Below are positions 52,188-62,333 of a stretch of 64,000 nt of DNA, piece by piece. The first letter of the stretch is position 1. The number at the start of each line of letters is the position of its first letter. Source of the DNA: Metallumcola ferriviriculae (GTDB lineage: Bacteria; Bacillota; JADQBR01); contig NZ_CP121694.1 of assembly GCF_035573695.1 (NCBI RefSeq), positions 2,580,501-2,644,500 of the forward strand, written 5' to 3'. The position numbers and the translations under genes are program-made. The notes beneath the pieces were generated by a model. The model was not told the origin of the DNA, searched no databases, and saw nothing but the letters and a program-made list of their open reading frames with translations.

Positions 52188-52763
52188 TTATTTAATCGAC
52201 AAGGTGTCCGGATGTGCCGTTATGCTGTCCGGATGTTTCCGGAATGGGTGTCCGGATACGGCCGAAATACGCATAAAAAGTTTATCACAAGCTGAGCTAT
52301 CAATATTATTCCATGTCAAAAGGTTTCCAATAGCTTCTCGACTTTCCCATATCATATGTCCTTCAAATGAAAATAATGGATGCAATTCTTCGCCTAGAAC
52401 ATTATAGCGCCCACACATTGCTATTTGGGAACTGTTTTCTTTACAAGCTTCAAGGAGTTTTTCATACATATCAGATTCAATAAAATCATCACTATCAACA
52501 AAACCAATATACTCTCCTTGCGCAACCTCTAACCCAGCATTTCTTGCATCTGATAATCCACCATTTTTTTTATGAATTACTTTAATACGACTATCTATTA
52601 AGGCATACTCGTCACATATTTTCCCACTTTGATCAGGAGAGCCATCATCAACCAAAATTAACTCAAACTCTTTAAAGGTTTGAGCCAAAATACTATCTAT
52701 GCATCTATGAATATACTCTTCTACATTATAAACTGGTACAATTACACTTATTATTGGCATCAT
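52188..52763 (-). pseudogene. GT2 glycosyltransferase, C-terminus replaced by IS21 end
   Basis: Starts IISVIVPVYNVEEYIHRCID, with DDGSPDQSG and DSDDFIESDMYEK (the DXD motif, about residue 95), a GT-A fold family 2 enzyme. After about residue 163 (DSSACDKLFM) the frame enters the IS21 end (RISAVSGHPF...), so the normal C-terminal about 100-150 residues are lost. It overlaps the upstream gene spacing as part of the capsule operon. Confidence 0.88.
52195..52275. repeat. IS21-type terminal repeat region
   Basis: Contains three copies of the motif TGTCCGGAT (AAGGTGTCCGGATGTGCCG, ATGCTGTCCGGATG, GGTGTCCGGATACGG), the multiple-repeat end typical of IS21. It lies at the junction with the broken glycosyltransferase. 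A degraded version (TATCCTGATGTGCCGTTATG) is in the 155-bp repeats at 30290 and 32450. Confidence 0.7.
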
Positions 52764-52773
52764 TTCTCTCCCT

Positions 52774-54048
52774 TCAACTTCTTTTAGAAACTATTTCTTC
52801 ATATATTTCAAGTAATTTTCTATTATTATATTCTCTATCATGAGTTCTTAACGCACGTGCTCTGGAATTATTAGATAGCTTTATAGCTAAATCTTCATTT
52901 TCAAAAATCTCGCAAACATAATAAGCTAACATATATGGAGCATCGTGCTGATATAAAAACCCCTCTTCTTTGTCTACTAACATGTCTGGAATGCCTCCAA
53001 CTAATGAGGCTACACTTGGAACACCTAGTATCATCGCTTCTCCTAATGAATTAGGGCTATTCTCGATTGAAGAAGGACAAACAAATACATGAGACTTTAA
53101 ATATCTATGACACATACTTATCTCATCTAGCGGTCCAGTAAAAATAGTATTTTTTTCTAATGCTAGTTTTTTTATCATCTTCTTTATATACTTACCATAA
53201 TAAGTCATCAATAACTGATCTTTTATGGTGTCTGATTTTGTTATATCTTTTCCACTTATATATACTTTCGCATTAGGATACTTTTTCAATATCAATGGCA
53301 TTGCTTCTAACATATAGTGTAACCCCTTAATTGGGTATTGTCCTTGACTTAAAAAGATCGAGTGTTTTTCACAATCGTTGAGATTCCATTGGTGCTTATA
53401 AAATTGTTCTCTAAGCGTTTCATTACAAAAATGATACTTAGCTTCTGGATTTATTTGGTTTATACAGGCTTTATCCCATGTTGTTCGGCCAATAATATGA
53501 TTTGTCTTTTTTAAAGCCTCGATCTCATTTTTCCCTCTATTTTTGAAAAGTCTTTTTAATCCACTCACATTATCTTTTCTTAAAATATTTCTAAATGTTT
53601 TACCATAAACAGCATGTACAGGCAAGTTAGAATACATATGTTTTTCTATTATTGATACTAATCCTTGAATGGATATTACTGTTTTTGTATTTAATTCATT
53701 ACAGGTATTAACCATAGATAGAGTATGTGGTATCTCAGTTCCATAGATATGGACAATATCTGGCTTTAATTTATTTAATAATGTTTCGAATGATTCATTA
53801 TATTCAATAACTTTATTGTCGGTTTCTTTAACTGGGATAAACGGGTAGTAGTTTATCTTTTCTCCTTTTAGTTCTTTGAATTTACTATCCTTATTACTTG
53901 GAAATGCTATAGATAGTTCTATACCTTCCTTATTTGCTAAATCTTTTGATGCATTTATTAACCAACCACCAAATGGCGATGGTTTCTCCCCCATTAATTG
54001 ACTTGCTTCTGGTAATGGTATATTAATTGACCATAAGATATTCATCAT
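52774..54048 (-). CDS. GT4-family glycosyltransferase
   Basis: 424 residues. GT-B fold: N-terminal MMNILWSINIPLPEASQLMG, C-terminal FLSQGQYPIKGLHYMLEAMP, HVFVCPSSIENSPNSLGEAM (about residues 330-350; E-X7-E) and GVPSVASLVGGIPDML. It transfers a sugar from a nucleotide donor in the cytoplasm. It is 11 bp upstream of the broken GT2, in the same operon. Confidence 0.88.
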   Translation of the reverse strand: MMNILWSINIPLPEASQLMGEKPSPFGGWLINASKDLANKEGIELSIAFPSNKDSKFKELKGEKINYYPFIPVKETDNKVIEYNESFETLLNKLKPDIVHIYGTEIPHTLSMVNTCNELNTKTVISIQGLVSIIEKHMYSNLPVHAVYGKTFRNILRKDNVSGLKRLFKNRGKNEIEALKKTNHIIGRTTWDKACINQINPEAKYHFCNETLREQFYKHQWNLNDCEKHSIFLSQGQYPIKGLHYMLEAMPLILKKYPNAKVYISGKDITKSDTIKDQLLMTYYGKYIKKMIKKLALEKNTIFTGPLDEISMCHRYLKSHVFVCPSSIENSPNSLGEAMILGVPSVASLVGGIPDMLVDKEEGFLYQHDAPYMLAYYVCEIFENEDLAIKLSNNSRARALRTHDREYNNRKLLEIYEEIVSKRS

Positions 54049-54071
54049 GCCTCACCTACAATATTATTATT

Positions 54072-55199
54072 TTAAAAATTAAACTCTCCTATCTCATTTT
54101 TGTTGAAAGAAAAATAAAACGGTGTAACAAGTGGAAAGAACCATATATTTTGACTACTTAAGGTAATTACTAGGATGATAAATAATACTTTCTGATTTTT
54201 GATTAATCTAAGTAACTGAAAAATTATAAATATAAACAATGGATATCCATACCTAATAAAAATCTGTCCAAACGAATCCCACGGAGGCGTAGTTACGTTT
54301 CTATAATAAATGTCAAAACCACTATTACCCATTCCCATGAAATAGTTCTTTCCTTCATTAAAGGCATGTAATAGAGGTTGCAACCTAATCTCAAATGCAA
54401 AACTTCCAAATAGCTTATACCTAAATTGGTATATAAGCTCCTCTAAAATTAATCCTCCGAAGATTAGCACTGATGATAATATCAAAACCCTAGCTTTCTT
54501 ATCTTCTATAAATAACTTAAACGTTACTGCCATGAAAATTAAAATTCCAGCCGTAGATCTAGTTGTTATTATAGCCAAAGCATAAATTCCAATCCTAAAT
54601 AAGCTAATTTTTTTATTAGTCTTTAAATATGCATAAATTCCTAGATTTGCAATGAACTGAAATGCACCTGGTTCCCATGCTATACCTGCATTCCTTTTTA
54701 AAATGCCATTTGGCCCATTCGTTAATACATTGAAAATATAAGCGGTTCTATGTGTTGTATGATAGTAGTTATATGAAGGCAAATAAGTTACTAAATTAGG
54801 AATAAAAGTATATATTAATACACCTATTAAAGAAAACACGGCTAAAACAATTATTATTTTGTCCAAAAGATAATAGAATCTAGTTAATGTATACTTTTCA
54901 CTGATAACATAACCTAAAAGTATACACATAGGAAAATATAGATTTAATATGTTCATTTGCGATATTGAAGATATATTTCTTAAATCCAAAGCTAAGCTTA
55001 AGGTAAAAATTGCGATAAATATTCCTAGTGTAATGATTTTATTTTTTCTAAATTTTAGCAGATATTTAAAATTTACTACTAAAAGCATCAATACTAATGC
55101 TGCTTTAATAGGTTGTGATAACAGCGGAGAGAAACTCGCTAGAATTAAAATTGTGATTTCTATATATGCATTTCTGTTATTCATTGTTAATCTCCCCAT
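54072..55199 (-). CDS. Wzy-like polysaccharide polymerase
   Basis: 375 residues with about ten membrane segments, and a large periplasmic loop (HTTHRTAYIFNVLTNGPNGI, about residue 150) rich in His and Arg residues. The pattern of length, hydrophobicity and position between glycosyltransferases and epimerases is that of Wzy; sequence identity in this family is always low. Its product would polymerise repeat units outside the membrane. Confidence 0.78.
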   Translation of the reverse strand: MGRLTMNNRNAYIEITILILASFSPLLSQPIKAALVLMLLVVNFKYLLKFRKNKIITLGIFIAIFTLSLALDLRNISSISQMNILNLYFPMCILLGYVISEKYTLTRFYYLLDKIIIVLAVFSLIGVLIYTFIPNLVTYLPSYNYYHTTHRTAYIFNVLTNGPNGILKRNAGIAWEPGAFQFIANLGIYAYLKTNKKISLFRIGIYALAIITTRSTAGILIFMAVTFKLFIEDKKARVLILSSVLIFGGLILEELIYQFRYKLFGSFAFEIRLQPLLHAFNEGKNYFMGMGNSGFDIYYRNVTTPPWDSFGQIFIRYGYPLFIFIIFQLLRLIKNQKVLFIILVITLSSQNIWFFPLVTPFYFSFNKNEIGEFNF

Positions 55200-55220
55200 T
55201 ATAAATATATAGTCAAAATT

Positions 55221-56345
55221 TTACTTTTCCCAAACAACTCTATTCACATAATCTGTGTAAGATAAAATAATTCTCAACACTTTATCAGACACATTAGCCA
55301 TACTATAATCTGCAACCAACCTCAATGTGTCTTTCTCTTGTGTTTCAAGTATTTTTAGCCCTTGAAAAATTCTCTCCTTTTTAAGTCCTACCATCATCAC
55401 TGATGCCTCTTCCATCGCTTCAGGTCGCTCATGAGCTTGTCTAATATTCAGTGCTTTAAATCCAACAATTGAAGACTCTTCACTGATTGTTCCACTGTCA
55501 CTCAAAACAGCTTTAGCATACTTCTGAAGTTTCACATAATCATTGAATCCAAGAGGTTTCATTGTCTTAACTAATGGATTGAACTCAATGCCTTTAGCTT
55601 CAATCATTTTTCTTGTTCTTGGGTGTGTGCTTACAATCAACGGCATCTGATATTTTTCGGCTATCGTGTTTAAACTCTCTACAAGATCTATAAAGTTTTG
55701 CTTAGAACTTATGTTTTCTTCTCGATGAGCAGACACAACAAAATATTTACCCTCTTCTAATCCTAATCTTTCAAGAACATCTGACTTCTCGATATCTTCT
55801 TTTCTAGAATTAAGAACCTCAAACATCGGGCTACCAGTCTTAATTACTCTATCTGCAGAAAGGCCTTCTCTTAAGAGATAATCTCTAGCAATATCGCTAT
55901 AAGTTAAATTGATATCTGCAATGTGGTCGACAATCTTTCTATTGGTTTCTTCTGGTACTCTTTGGTCAAAACATCTATTTCCTGCTTCCATATGGAATAT
56001 CGGTATATGTCTTCTTTTTGCTGCTATCGTACATAAACAACTATTGGTATCTCCAAGGACCAAGAAGACATCTGGTTTTACCTCTTCCATAATCGGGTCT
56101 ATTTTAATAAGGATATTCCCTATAGTTTCCACTGCTGTTCCGGTAGCTGCATTAAGGAAATAATCCGGTTTTTTCAAATTGAAGTCTTTAAAGAACACTT
56201 CATTTAATTCGTAATCATAATTCTGCCCTGTGTGTACAAGGATGTGTTCTATTGCTTCTGATTCTTCTAATTTATTGATAGTAGCTGACAGTCTAATAAT
56301 CTCTGGCCTGGTTCCAACGACTGTCATCACTTTTAGTTTCTTCAT
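55221..56345 (-). CDS. capG: UDP-N-acetylglucosamine 2-epimerase family (WecB/CapG)
   Basis: 374 residues: VVGTRPEIIRLSATINKLEE at the start, DVFLVLGDTNSCLCTIAAKR (about residue 90), AGNRCFDQRVPEETNRKI (about residue 122), and SDSGTISEESSIVGFKALNI (about residue 280). Just after capF, it makes the last step of UDP-N-acetyl-L-fucosamine synthesis (CapG: 2-epimerisation). 3 bp gap from capF. Confidence 0.9.
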   Translation of the reverse strand: MKKLKVMTVVGTRPEIIRLSATINKLEESEAIEHILVHTGQNYDYELNEVFFKDFNLKKPDYFLNAATGTAVETIGNILIKIDPIMEEVKPDVFLVLGDTNSCLCTIAAKRRHIPIFHMEAGNRCFDQRVPEETNRKIVDHIADINLTYSDIARDYLLREGLSADRVIKTGSPMFEVLNSRKEDIEKSDVLERLGLEEGKYFVVSAHREENISSKQNFIDLVESLNTIAEKYQMPLIVSTHPRTRKMIEAKGIEFNPLVKTMKPLGFNDYVKLQKYAKAVLSDSGTISEESSIVGFKALNIRQAHERPEAMEEASVMMVGLKKERIFQGLKILETQEKDTLRLVADYSMANVSDKVLRIILSYTDYVNRVVWEK

Positions 56346-56348
56346 CTA

Positions 56349-57458
56349 TTAAACCTCCAAGTAATAAGTGTCCGGCTTTTCCGGGTCAAACGGTTCATTG
56401 GCCCACATGATGGTAACCATGTCGGTATTTCCAAGATTCTCAATGTTGTGTGTGTAGCCAGTTGGTATATCAACAACTTCCATCTTGTCACCACTTACGA
56501 AATACTCTAGTACTTCATCTGAATCAATCTTCCTAAATCGAATGACACCTTTACCACTTACAACTAGGAACTTCTCATTCTTGGTATGGTGCCAATGGTT
56601 ACCTTTTGTAATTCCGGGCTTTGAGATATTAATCGAAACTTGTCCACGGTCAGGCGTTTTGATGACCTCGGTGAAAGACCCTCTCTGATCCACATTCATC
56701 TTTAAGTCATAACTAAACTCGTCTTCTGGTAAATAGCTTAGAAATGTGCTATAGAGCTTTTTTGTAAACGCATCAGACATATTTGGAACTGACCTATCTT
56801 CTCTACTTTTCCTAAACGAATAAATTAATTCTACTATTTCACCAAGTGTTATAGTATGTACCACAGAAACTTCACAGAATGAATCTACTTTGTTTTCATT
56901 TCCTTCTAATGCATTAATCAATTCATTAACTACATCATCTATATAAACAAGATTCATCACTACACTCGGATCATTCACTTTAATAGGTAAGTCATGAGCA
57001 ATATTATGACAGAACGTCGCCACTGCACTGTTATAGTTTGGTCTGCACCACTTCCCGAAAACATTAGGAAATCTATACACAAGCACTTTTGCACCAGTTT
57101 CTTTACCATATGCAGACAAAAGATCTTCCCCTGCTTTCTTACTTTCACCATAAGGATTATCTAACTCAGCTTGAATAGAAGACGAAATCATCACCGGGCG
57201 GGTGTTATTATGTTTCTTAAGAGAATCTAATAGATCGGAGGTAAAACCAAAGTTGCCTTCCATAAACTCAGATTGTTCTTTTGGACGGTTAACTCCCGCG
57301 AGATGAAACACAAAGTCAGCCTCTTTACAATACTCATCAAGTAGAGAAGAATCTGTATCTCGATCATATTCAAAAATCTCAGTGTATTTTCTATTTCTGA
57401 GCTCTGCTATTAAGTTTTTTCCTATGAAGCCCTTTGCCCCAGTGACTAAAATCTTCAT
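56349..57458 (-). CDS. capF: CapF-type bifunctional epimerase/reductase
   Basis: 369 residues. N-terminal Rossmann GAKGFIGKNLIAELRNRKYT, YGESKKAGED (YXXXK, about residue 103), and a C-terminal cupin domain (GQVSINISKPGITKGNHWHH, about residue 275, then GKGVIRFRKI) with metal-binding His residues. CapF reduces the 4-keto product of CapE using NADPH. It directly precedes capG; its ATG overlaps the capE stop. Confidence 0.92.
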   Translation of the reverse strand: MKILVTGAKGFIGKNLIAELRNRKYTEIFEYDRDTDSSLLDEYCKEADFVFHLAGVNRPKEQSEFMEGNFGFTSDLLDSLKKHNNTRPVMISSSIQAELDNPYGESKKAGEDLLSAYGKETGAKVLVYRFPNVFGKWCRPNYNSAVATFCHNIAHDLPIKVNDPSVVMNLVYIDDVVNELINALEGNENKVDSFCEVSVVHTITLGEIVELIYSFRKSREDRSVPNMSDAFTKKLYSTFLSYLPEDEFSYDLKMNVDQRGSFTEVIKTPDRGQVSINISKPGITKGNHWHHTKNEKFLVVSGKGVIRFRKIDSDEVLEYFVSGDKMEVVDIPTGYTHNIENLGNTDMVTIMWANEPFDPEKPDTYYLEV

Positions 57459-58477
57459 TATCTATCCCAACTTTCCAATTGTTCTCTTACATAATCAAGC
57501 TGAAGTAGCTTTTCTTTAATCTGCTCTATGTTAAGCCTTTCTGTATTATGAGAATTGTACTCATCTTCAGAGGATAGCTTTTGATCTCCTTCAACGAAGT
57601 ATTTGTCATAGTTTAGATCCCTCTTATCAGCAGGTACTTTATAGAACCCCCCCATGTCCTTAGATACAACATGTTCTTCCTTTGTAAGGAGCGTTTCATA
57701 AAGCTTCTCTCCATGACGAGTACCGATTACTTTGATTTCATTGTCTGCATTAAATATTTCTTTAACTGCTTTAGCTAAATCTCCGATAGTTGATGCTGGG
57801 GATTTCTGAACCATAATATCTCCGGCTTCAGCATTTTGAAATGCAAACACAACAAGTTCAACCGCTTCTTCTAAACTCATCAAGAATCTTGTCATATTAG
57901 TATCTGTAACTGTCAAAGCTTGTCCACTCTTAATCTGATCAATAAACAACGGAATTACTGAACCTCTTGAAGCCATTACATTACCATATCTCGTACCACA
58001 GATAAGTGTTCTTTCTGAATCAACTGTCTTAGATTTTGCAACAAATACTTTCTCCATCATAGCTTTCGAGATTCCCATAGCGTTAATAGGATAAGCTGCC
58101 TTGTCAGTTGAAAGACAGATAACTTTTTTGACTCCCATCTCGATTGCACCTGTAAGTACATTATCTGTGCCAAGCACATTGGTCTTCACTGCTTCAAGTG
58201 GAAAGAACTCACAAGAAGGTACTTGCTTAAGAGCAGCTGCATGAAAAATATAATCTACTCCATGCATAGCATTTTTAACGCTTGAAAGATCTCTAACATC
58301 TCCAATATAAAACTTCAATTTATCATTCTTATAAATCTTTCTCATATCATCTTGTTTCTTCTCATCACGAGAAAAAATTCGGACTTCTTTGATATCTGTA
58401 TCAAGGAATCTTTTCATAACTGCATTCCCAAAAGATCCTGTTCCACCTGTAATTAATAAAGTTTTATCTTTAAACAT
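57458..58477 (-). CDS. capE: CapE-type UDP-GlcNAc 4,6-dehydratase/5-epimerase
   Basis: 339 residues: LLITGGTGSFGNAVMKRFLD, FSRDEKKQDDMRKIYKN, DYIFHAAALKQVPSCEFFPL and the MXXXK-type motif INAMGISKAMMEKVF (about residue 133). This is the inverting 4,6-dehydratase that opens UDP-L-FucNAc synthesis with CapF and CapG. It begins the cap(EFG) triplet and is itself 3 bp from the upstream GT4 gene. Confidence 0.92.
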   Translation of the reverse strand: MFKDKTLLITGGTGSFGNAVMKRFLDTDIKEVRIFSRDEKKQDDMRKIYKNDKLKFYIGDVRDLSSVKNAMHGVDYIFHAAALKQVPSCEFFPLEAVKTNVLGTDNVLTGAIEMGVKKVICLSTDKAAYPINAMGISKAMMEKVFVAKSKTVDSERTLICGTRYGNVMASRGSVIPLFIDQIKSGQALTVTDTNMTRFLMSLEEAVELVVFAFQNAEAGDIMVQKSPASTIGDLAKAVKEIFNADNEIKVIGTRHGEKLYETLLTKEEHVVSKDMGGFYKVPADKRDLNYDKYFVEGDQKLSSEDEYNSHNTERLNIEQIKEKLLQLDYVREQLESWDR

Positions 58478-58480
58478 TCT

Positions 58481-59713
58481 CTATCTACTCCTACTCTCTT
58501 GAATCATCTCAATTATTTTTTGGCTTGCTGAAATGTTATTTTTCTCATTCAGCACATAAGTTCTAGCTCTATCTCCAAATTCACTTCTGCTATCTTCATC
58601 CATTAACAAAATTTCTTCAATTTTTTTAGTAAAGCTATCTATCGAATCATCTTCAACATAGTGAAAATACTTATCATATTCATCAGGTATTCCATCTAGT
58701 TTATATGCAATTACAGGTCTGCCTGTTAATAGATACTCCATATTCTTTGATGGGAATGAATACTTAGTAAATTCTTCATTATTCTGTCTAGGGTTTACTA
58801 GTACAGTTGCTCTTTTTTGGAGCTTAACTGCTTCTGTATTTGGTAATTGGCCTAAAAAAATAACCCTTTCATCTTTAGCGGCATAACTCTTAATAATTTC
58901 TTCTGAGTCTCCTCTACCACATATTTTGAGATGAGCATTTTTGATATTTATATTGTGGAAGGCCTCAACTAAGCTTACTACACCGAATTTCTTGTTTAGT
59001 GTGCCTGTATAAACCACAGTCATACTATCTGTACTTTTGATATCATCAGTTGGTTCTTCATTATTGCTGCTCTCTATATTTACAACTCCCTCAACAACAA
59101 CATAGGGTCTCTCTCCTACGTTTAACATTTTTTTCATTGGATCAGTCAGTAAGACAAAGGAGTCTACAAATTTCGAATTCTTTTCAAAAATATCTATATC
59201 GATTTTCTTTAATCTATCGTAAATTAAAGTTCGTTTGTCATTCAGATTCATAAATTGAGGTAAGTCTGGAACAACTAGACATATGTGTATAGTTGGATCA
59301 ATTTTTTTTGCATAAACTGCTGCTTGTAAAAACGGAGTGTGAGGAGAATAAATAAAAATCACCTTATTATCAACTCTATTAGTAGCAAAACTTTTAATGC
59401 CTTTAATTAAATTGCTTTTCCTAGAGATACTCCTATATCCCCATATATTATTAAAACCAACATAATTACTCTCAACTACATTTTTATAAATAGATTTCTG
59501 TCCTTTATATTGAATATCTTCATACTCTTTAGGGAAAGTGCCGATAAAAGGTGCTGACAATATCTCAAGATTCAAGTTATTTATCGCAAGTAATCCATCA
59601 ATAAGATTCCACTGAAGCTTATTAGCAGCATAATGTACTGTCCCTTTTGATTTTTTAAGAATCTCATTTTCTATTGTGTTATCAAAAACTCCACCTAAAA
59701 ACAAAACATTCAT
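58481..59713 (-). CDS. GT4-family glycosyltransferase
   Basis: 410 residues. N-terminal MNVLFLGGVFDNTIENEILK, C-terminal STDSMTVVYTGTLNKKFGVV, AHLKICGRGDSEEIIKSYAA, and VLVNPRQNNEEFTKYSFPSK (about residues 310-330; E-X7-E-like). GT-B enzyme. In the capsule operon 3 bp before capE. Confidence 0.87.
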   Translation of the reverse strand: MNVLFLGGVFDNTIENEILKKSKGTVHYAANKLQWNLIDGLLAINNLNLEILSAPFIGTFPKEYEDIQYKGQKSIYKNVVESNYVGFNNIWGYRSISRKSNLIKGIKSFATNRVDNKVIFIYSPHTPFLQAAVYAKKIDPTIHICLVVPDLPQFMNLNDKRTLIYDRLKKIDIDIFEKNSKFVDSFVLLTDPMKKMLNVGERPYVVVEGVVNIESSNNEEPTDDIKSTDSMTVVYTGTLNKKFGVVSLVEAFHNINIKNAHLKICGRGDSEEIIKSYAAKDERVIFLGQLPNTEAVKLQKRATVLVNPRQNNEEFTKYSFPSKNMEYLLTGRPVIAYKLDGIPDEYDKYFHYVEDDSIDSFTKKIEEILLMDEDSRSEFGDRARTYVLNEKNNISASQKIIEMIQESRSR

Positions 59714-59792
59714 TAGCTACACTCCAAATCTCATTCAAATAATAAAACTTCTTAAACCTCAAAATATTCTCTCTATCATTAGTCTAAAACTT

Positions 59793-60563
59793 CTATAACA
59801 ACCTCTTCTTCGTAGCATTAAACATGTATCCTATCTGACAATTTATACTCTTCATCAATGACAATTTCTGTTTTTTTCTTAAGCACCAAAAATATCTCTT
59901 TGCATTCTTAAATTTATTACTAGACACTGAATTTTCTGCGACTCTATACATTGCTAAGTTCTCATCTAACCCATAGGCAATATGACCTTCTCTTAAATAT
60001 TTCATCCAAGTTAATACATCTTCTAAATATCCTACTTCTACTCTTATATCACCGAGTATTTCTTTATCCATAACAACTGTTAAGTTGCCAATAATTGTGT
60101 TTTTAAGATATTTATTATAGTTAATCTTCTCTGGCACTTTAAAAATTTTCTTTTTATCTAAAGGTTTATCACTCATAATTTCATACGAAGTAAAAGTAAA
60201 CCCATATTTGTTTTCAAGCATAAATTCAAGCTGTCTTTCTAACTTATTTGGCTTCCAAGTATCATCAGAATCCAAAAAAGCAACAAATCTACCTTGCGAT
60301 AATTCTAACGCTTTATTTCTTGCAGCTGCAGCTCCTGCATTCTTTTCTTGGTTAAACAATTTGATTCTAGGATCTTTCTTTGCATAAGACTCTACAATAA
60401 ATTGTGTGTTATCAGTTGATTTGTCATTAACGATAATCATTTCCCAGTTCTGATATGTCTGATTTAAGACACTTCCTATACATTCTTCTATGTACTCTGC
60501 ACAATTGTATGCAGGAGTAATTACAGATACTAAATGATTGGATTTATTGGTCGTCTCCCTCAT
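59793..60563 (-). CDS. GT2-family glycosyltransferase
   Basis: 256 residues: LVSVITPAYNCAEYIEECIG, NDKSTDNTQ, and FLDSDDTWKPNKLERQLEFM (DXD, about residue 97). GT-A fold, full-length for the small GT2 type. ATG 60563 with AATTG/GGG upstream; 24-bp gap from the previous epimerase-type gene stop. The sugar is unknown. Confidence 0.88.
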   Translation of the reverse strand: MRETTNKSNHLVSVITPAYNCAEYIEECIGSVLNQTYQNWEMIIVNDKSTDNTQFIVESYAKKDPRIKLFNQEKNAGAAAARNKALELSQGRFVAFLDSDDTWKPNKLERQLEFMLENKYGFTFTSYEIMSDKPLDKKKIFKVPEKINYNKYLKNTIIGNLTVVMDKEILGDIRVEVGYLEDVLTWMKYLREGHIAYGLDENLAMYRVAENSVSSNKFKNAKRYFWCLRKKQKLSLMKSINCQIGYMFNATKKRLL

Positions 60564-60586
60564 TTCAATTTACCTACCCTTCCTAA

Positions 60587-61441
60587 TTATTTCTCCGTCA
60601 ACTCAATAGATTCTCTAAATGATCTAATTCGGTAATTCGCCTTATCATAGTCACTCATTGACTTCTCATAAACCAAATTGCCGAATACCTTATTAACTAC
60701 TCCTATACCAAACATCATTCTAATGAGCCAATTCATCCAACTGATCATCCAAATCTTCTTCCCATGAACCTCAGCAATCGTACTAACCAGTTCACTGGTC
60801 TTCACATAGTCCTTGTTCTGAGGGAAATACAACCCGCTTTCCTCATGTTCTATCATGACTTTTATGAACTCACAAAGATTATCTATATGAAGCATACTGC
60901 GCTCATTATCGAAGTCAGGAAATACCGCTATCTTCTTAGCCATGTTTGCGAGTCTAGGATAGTTCCCTTTAGACCCTTTCCCATAAATCATAGGCGGTCT
61001 AAGCACCACAGTCTTGAAGTCATCGGACTCTAAATGCTTGATTCCTTCCTCAGCCTGCAGCTTACTATTTCCATAGAAGTTACTCGGTGTTGGAACTGTA
61101 TTTTTATCAATGATTCTCTTGCTGCTGCTATCACCATAGACTATAATGCTGCTCATAAAAATGAACTGCTTTACACCTTCTGCCTTGGCCTTCTCAGCAG
61201 TTTCAATCGTAAGGTCTCTATTCACTTTATAGTAGAGGTCTTCCATCTTTGGATCAGATGAAACATGAGCTATCCCGGCTACATGAAACACAACATCATA
61301 TTGACTAAAGTCCTTCTCTTTCCATGATCCATCTTTCATATCAACAGTATCTACTTTATATTTATCAGGTTCTCTCATGAGCCAATTCTCAAAAGATGTA
61401 CCTATGTAACTGTTCTTTCCGGTAATTAGTACTCGCTTCAT
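60587..61441 (-). CDS. NAD-dependent epimerase/dehydratase (4-keto sugar reductase type)
   Basis: 284 residues. VLITGKNSYIGTSFENWLMR, FMSSIIVYGDSS, and FYGNSKLQAEEGI (YXXXK, about residue 134). Short SDR-type proteins next to a priming transferase and a PglF/CapD-type dehydratase often reduce the 4-keto sugar made by that dehydratase, for example giving UDP-QuiNAc. Here the dehydratase is at 62453-64000 and the transferase at 61491-62102. This assignment is inference from the neighbours. Confidence 0.82.
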   Translation of the reverse strand: MKRVLITGKNSYIGTSFENWLMREPDKYKVDTVDMKDGSWKEKDFSQYDVVFHVAGIAHVSSDPKMEDLYYKVNRDLTIETAEKAKAEGVKQFIFMSSIIVYGDSSSKRIIDKNTVPTPSNFYGNSKLQAEEGIKHLESDDFKTVVLRPPMIYGKGSKGNYPRLANMAKKIAVFPDFDNERSMLHIDNLCEFIKVMIEHEESGLYFPQNKDYVKTSELVSTIAEVHGKKIWMISWMNWLIRMMFGIGVVNKVFGNLVYEKSMSDYDKANYRIRSFRESIELTEK

Positions 61442-61490
61442 TACTTCACCTCGTATAAGTTGGAAAGTTGGTATGTTGGAAGGGAAAAGA

Positions 61491-62102
61491 TTAAAAACTC
61501 TTCCCCTTGTCTTTACTTGCTGTGCCTCCTTCTAATACTCCATCGCTTTTGAATACTGCAATGATTGTCCCAAAGAAGCACTTAACGTCCATCATAAGGC
61601 TCATTCTCTGAACATACTCTCCATCCAACTTAGCTTTAATTTCTATAGGTAACTCATCTCTACCATTAATCTGCGCCCAACCTGTAAGACCAACCGGCAC
61701 GTCATTTGCACAGTATTTGTCTCTTTCTTCAATCAGGTCATACTGATTCCAAAGCGCAGGTCTTGGGCCGATGATACTCATTTCACCTTTAAAGATGTTA
61801 ATGATCTGCGGTAACTCGTCTAGGCTTGTCTTTCTTAAGAACTTACCAACGTTTGTAATCCACTGATCTGGATTCTCTAAAAGATGAGTTGGCGTGTCCT
61901 TCGGCGTATCAATCCTCATTGTTCTAAACTTCAATATATGAAAATGACTCTTATGAATCCCGACTCTCTTCTGTTTAAAGAGAACAGGCCCAGGGGAGTC
62001 AACCTTGATTGCGATGATTAGGATTGCAAATATCGGAGAAAGGATGATTAGGCCGAGCGCAGATAAAATTATATCAATTAGGCGCTTTATTTTTAGATAC
62101 AT
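61491..62102 (-). CDS. Priming sugar transferase (WcaJ/PglC type)
   Basis: 203 residues. One N-terminal hydrophobic helix (MYLKIKRLIDIILSALGLII), then SPGPVLFKQKRVGIHKSHFH, ILKFRTM, KFLRKTSLDELPQIINIFKG and IIGPRPALWNQYDL. A monotopic phosphoglycosyl transferase that places the first sugar-phosphate on undecaprenyl phosphate. The short PglC-type lacks the extra membrane domain of WbaP. Confidence 0.93.
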   Translation of the reverse strand: MYLKIKRLIDIILSALGLIILSPIFAILIIAIKVDSPGPVLFKQKRVGIHKSHFHILKFRTMRIDTPKDTPTHLLENPDQWITNVGKFLRKTSLDELPQIINIFKGEMSIIGPRPALWNQYDLIEERDKYCANDVPVGLTGWAQINGRDELPIEIKAKLDGEYVQRMSLMMDVKCFFGTIIAVFKSDGVLEGGTASKDKGKSF

Positions 62103-62176
62103 ATTGTTAACCTCCGAATTTGCAATTTAGTTGGTCAGTTAGTCAGGAAGTTCAAAATCTTTTCCTGTCCAACTTT

Positions 62177-62333
62177 CTACTGTCCACTTGATAAACTTTT
62201 AATCAGTCCGCCAAGCAATCTACCAACTTCATCCATTCTCCTGTAAACTTCTTTGTAAACTACTTCATCTATATATCTCAAATCTTTTGCTAATAGCAAC
62301 TGATACTTCGTTTCCTCCAAAGAACCACGTTTT
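62177..62333 (-). pseudogene. Four-helix-bundle (23S rRNA IVS-type) protein fragment
   Basis: Minus-strand frame SLEETKYQLLLAKDLRYIDE, then VVYKEVYRRMDEVGRLLGGL and IKSLSSGQ followed by TAG. This is the C-terminal half of the short four-helix-bundle family often found near capsule genes. The first half is missing at 62333. Confidence 0.75.
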
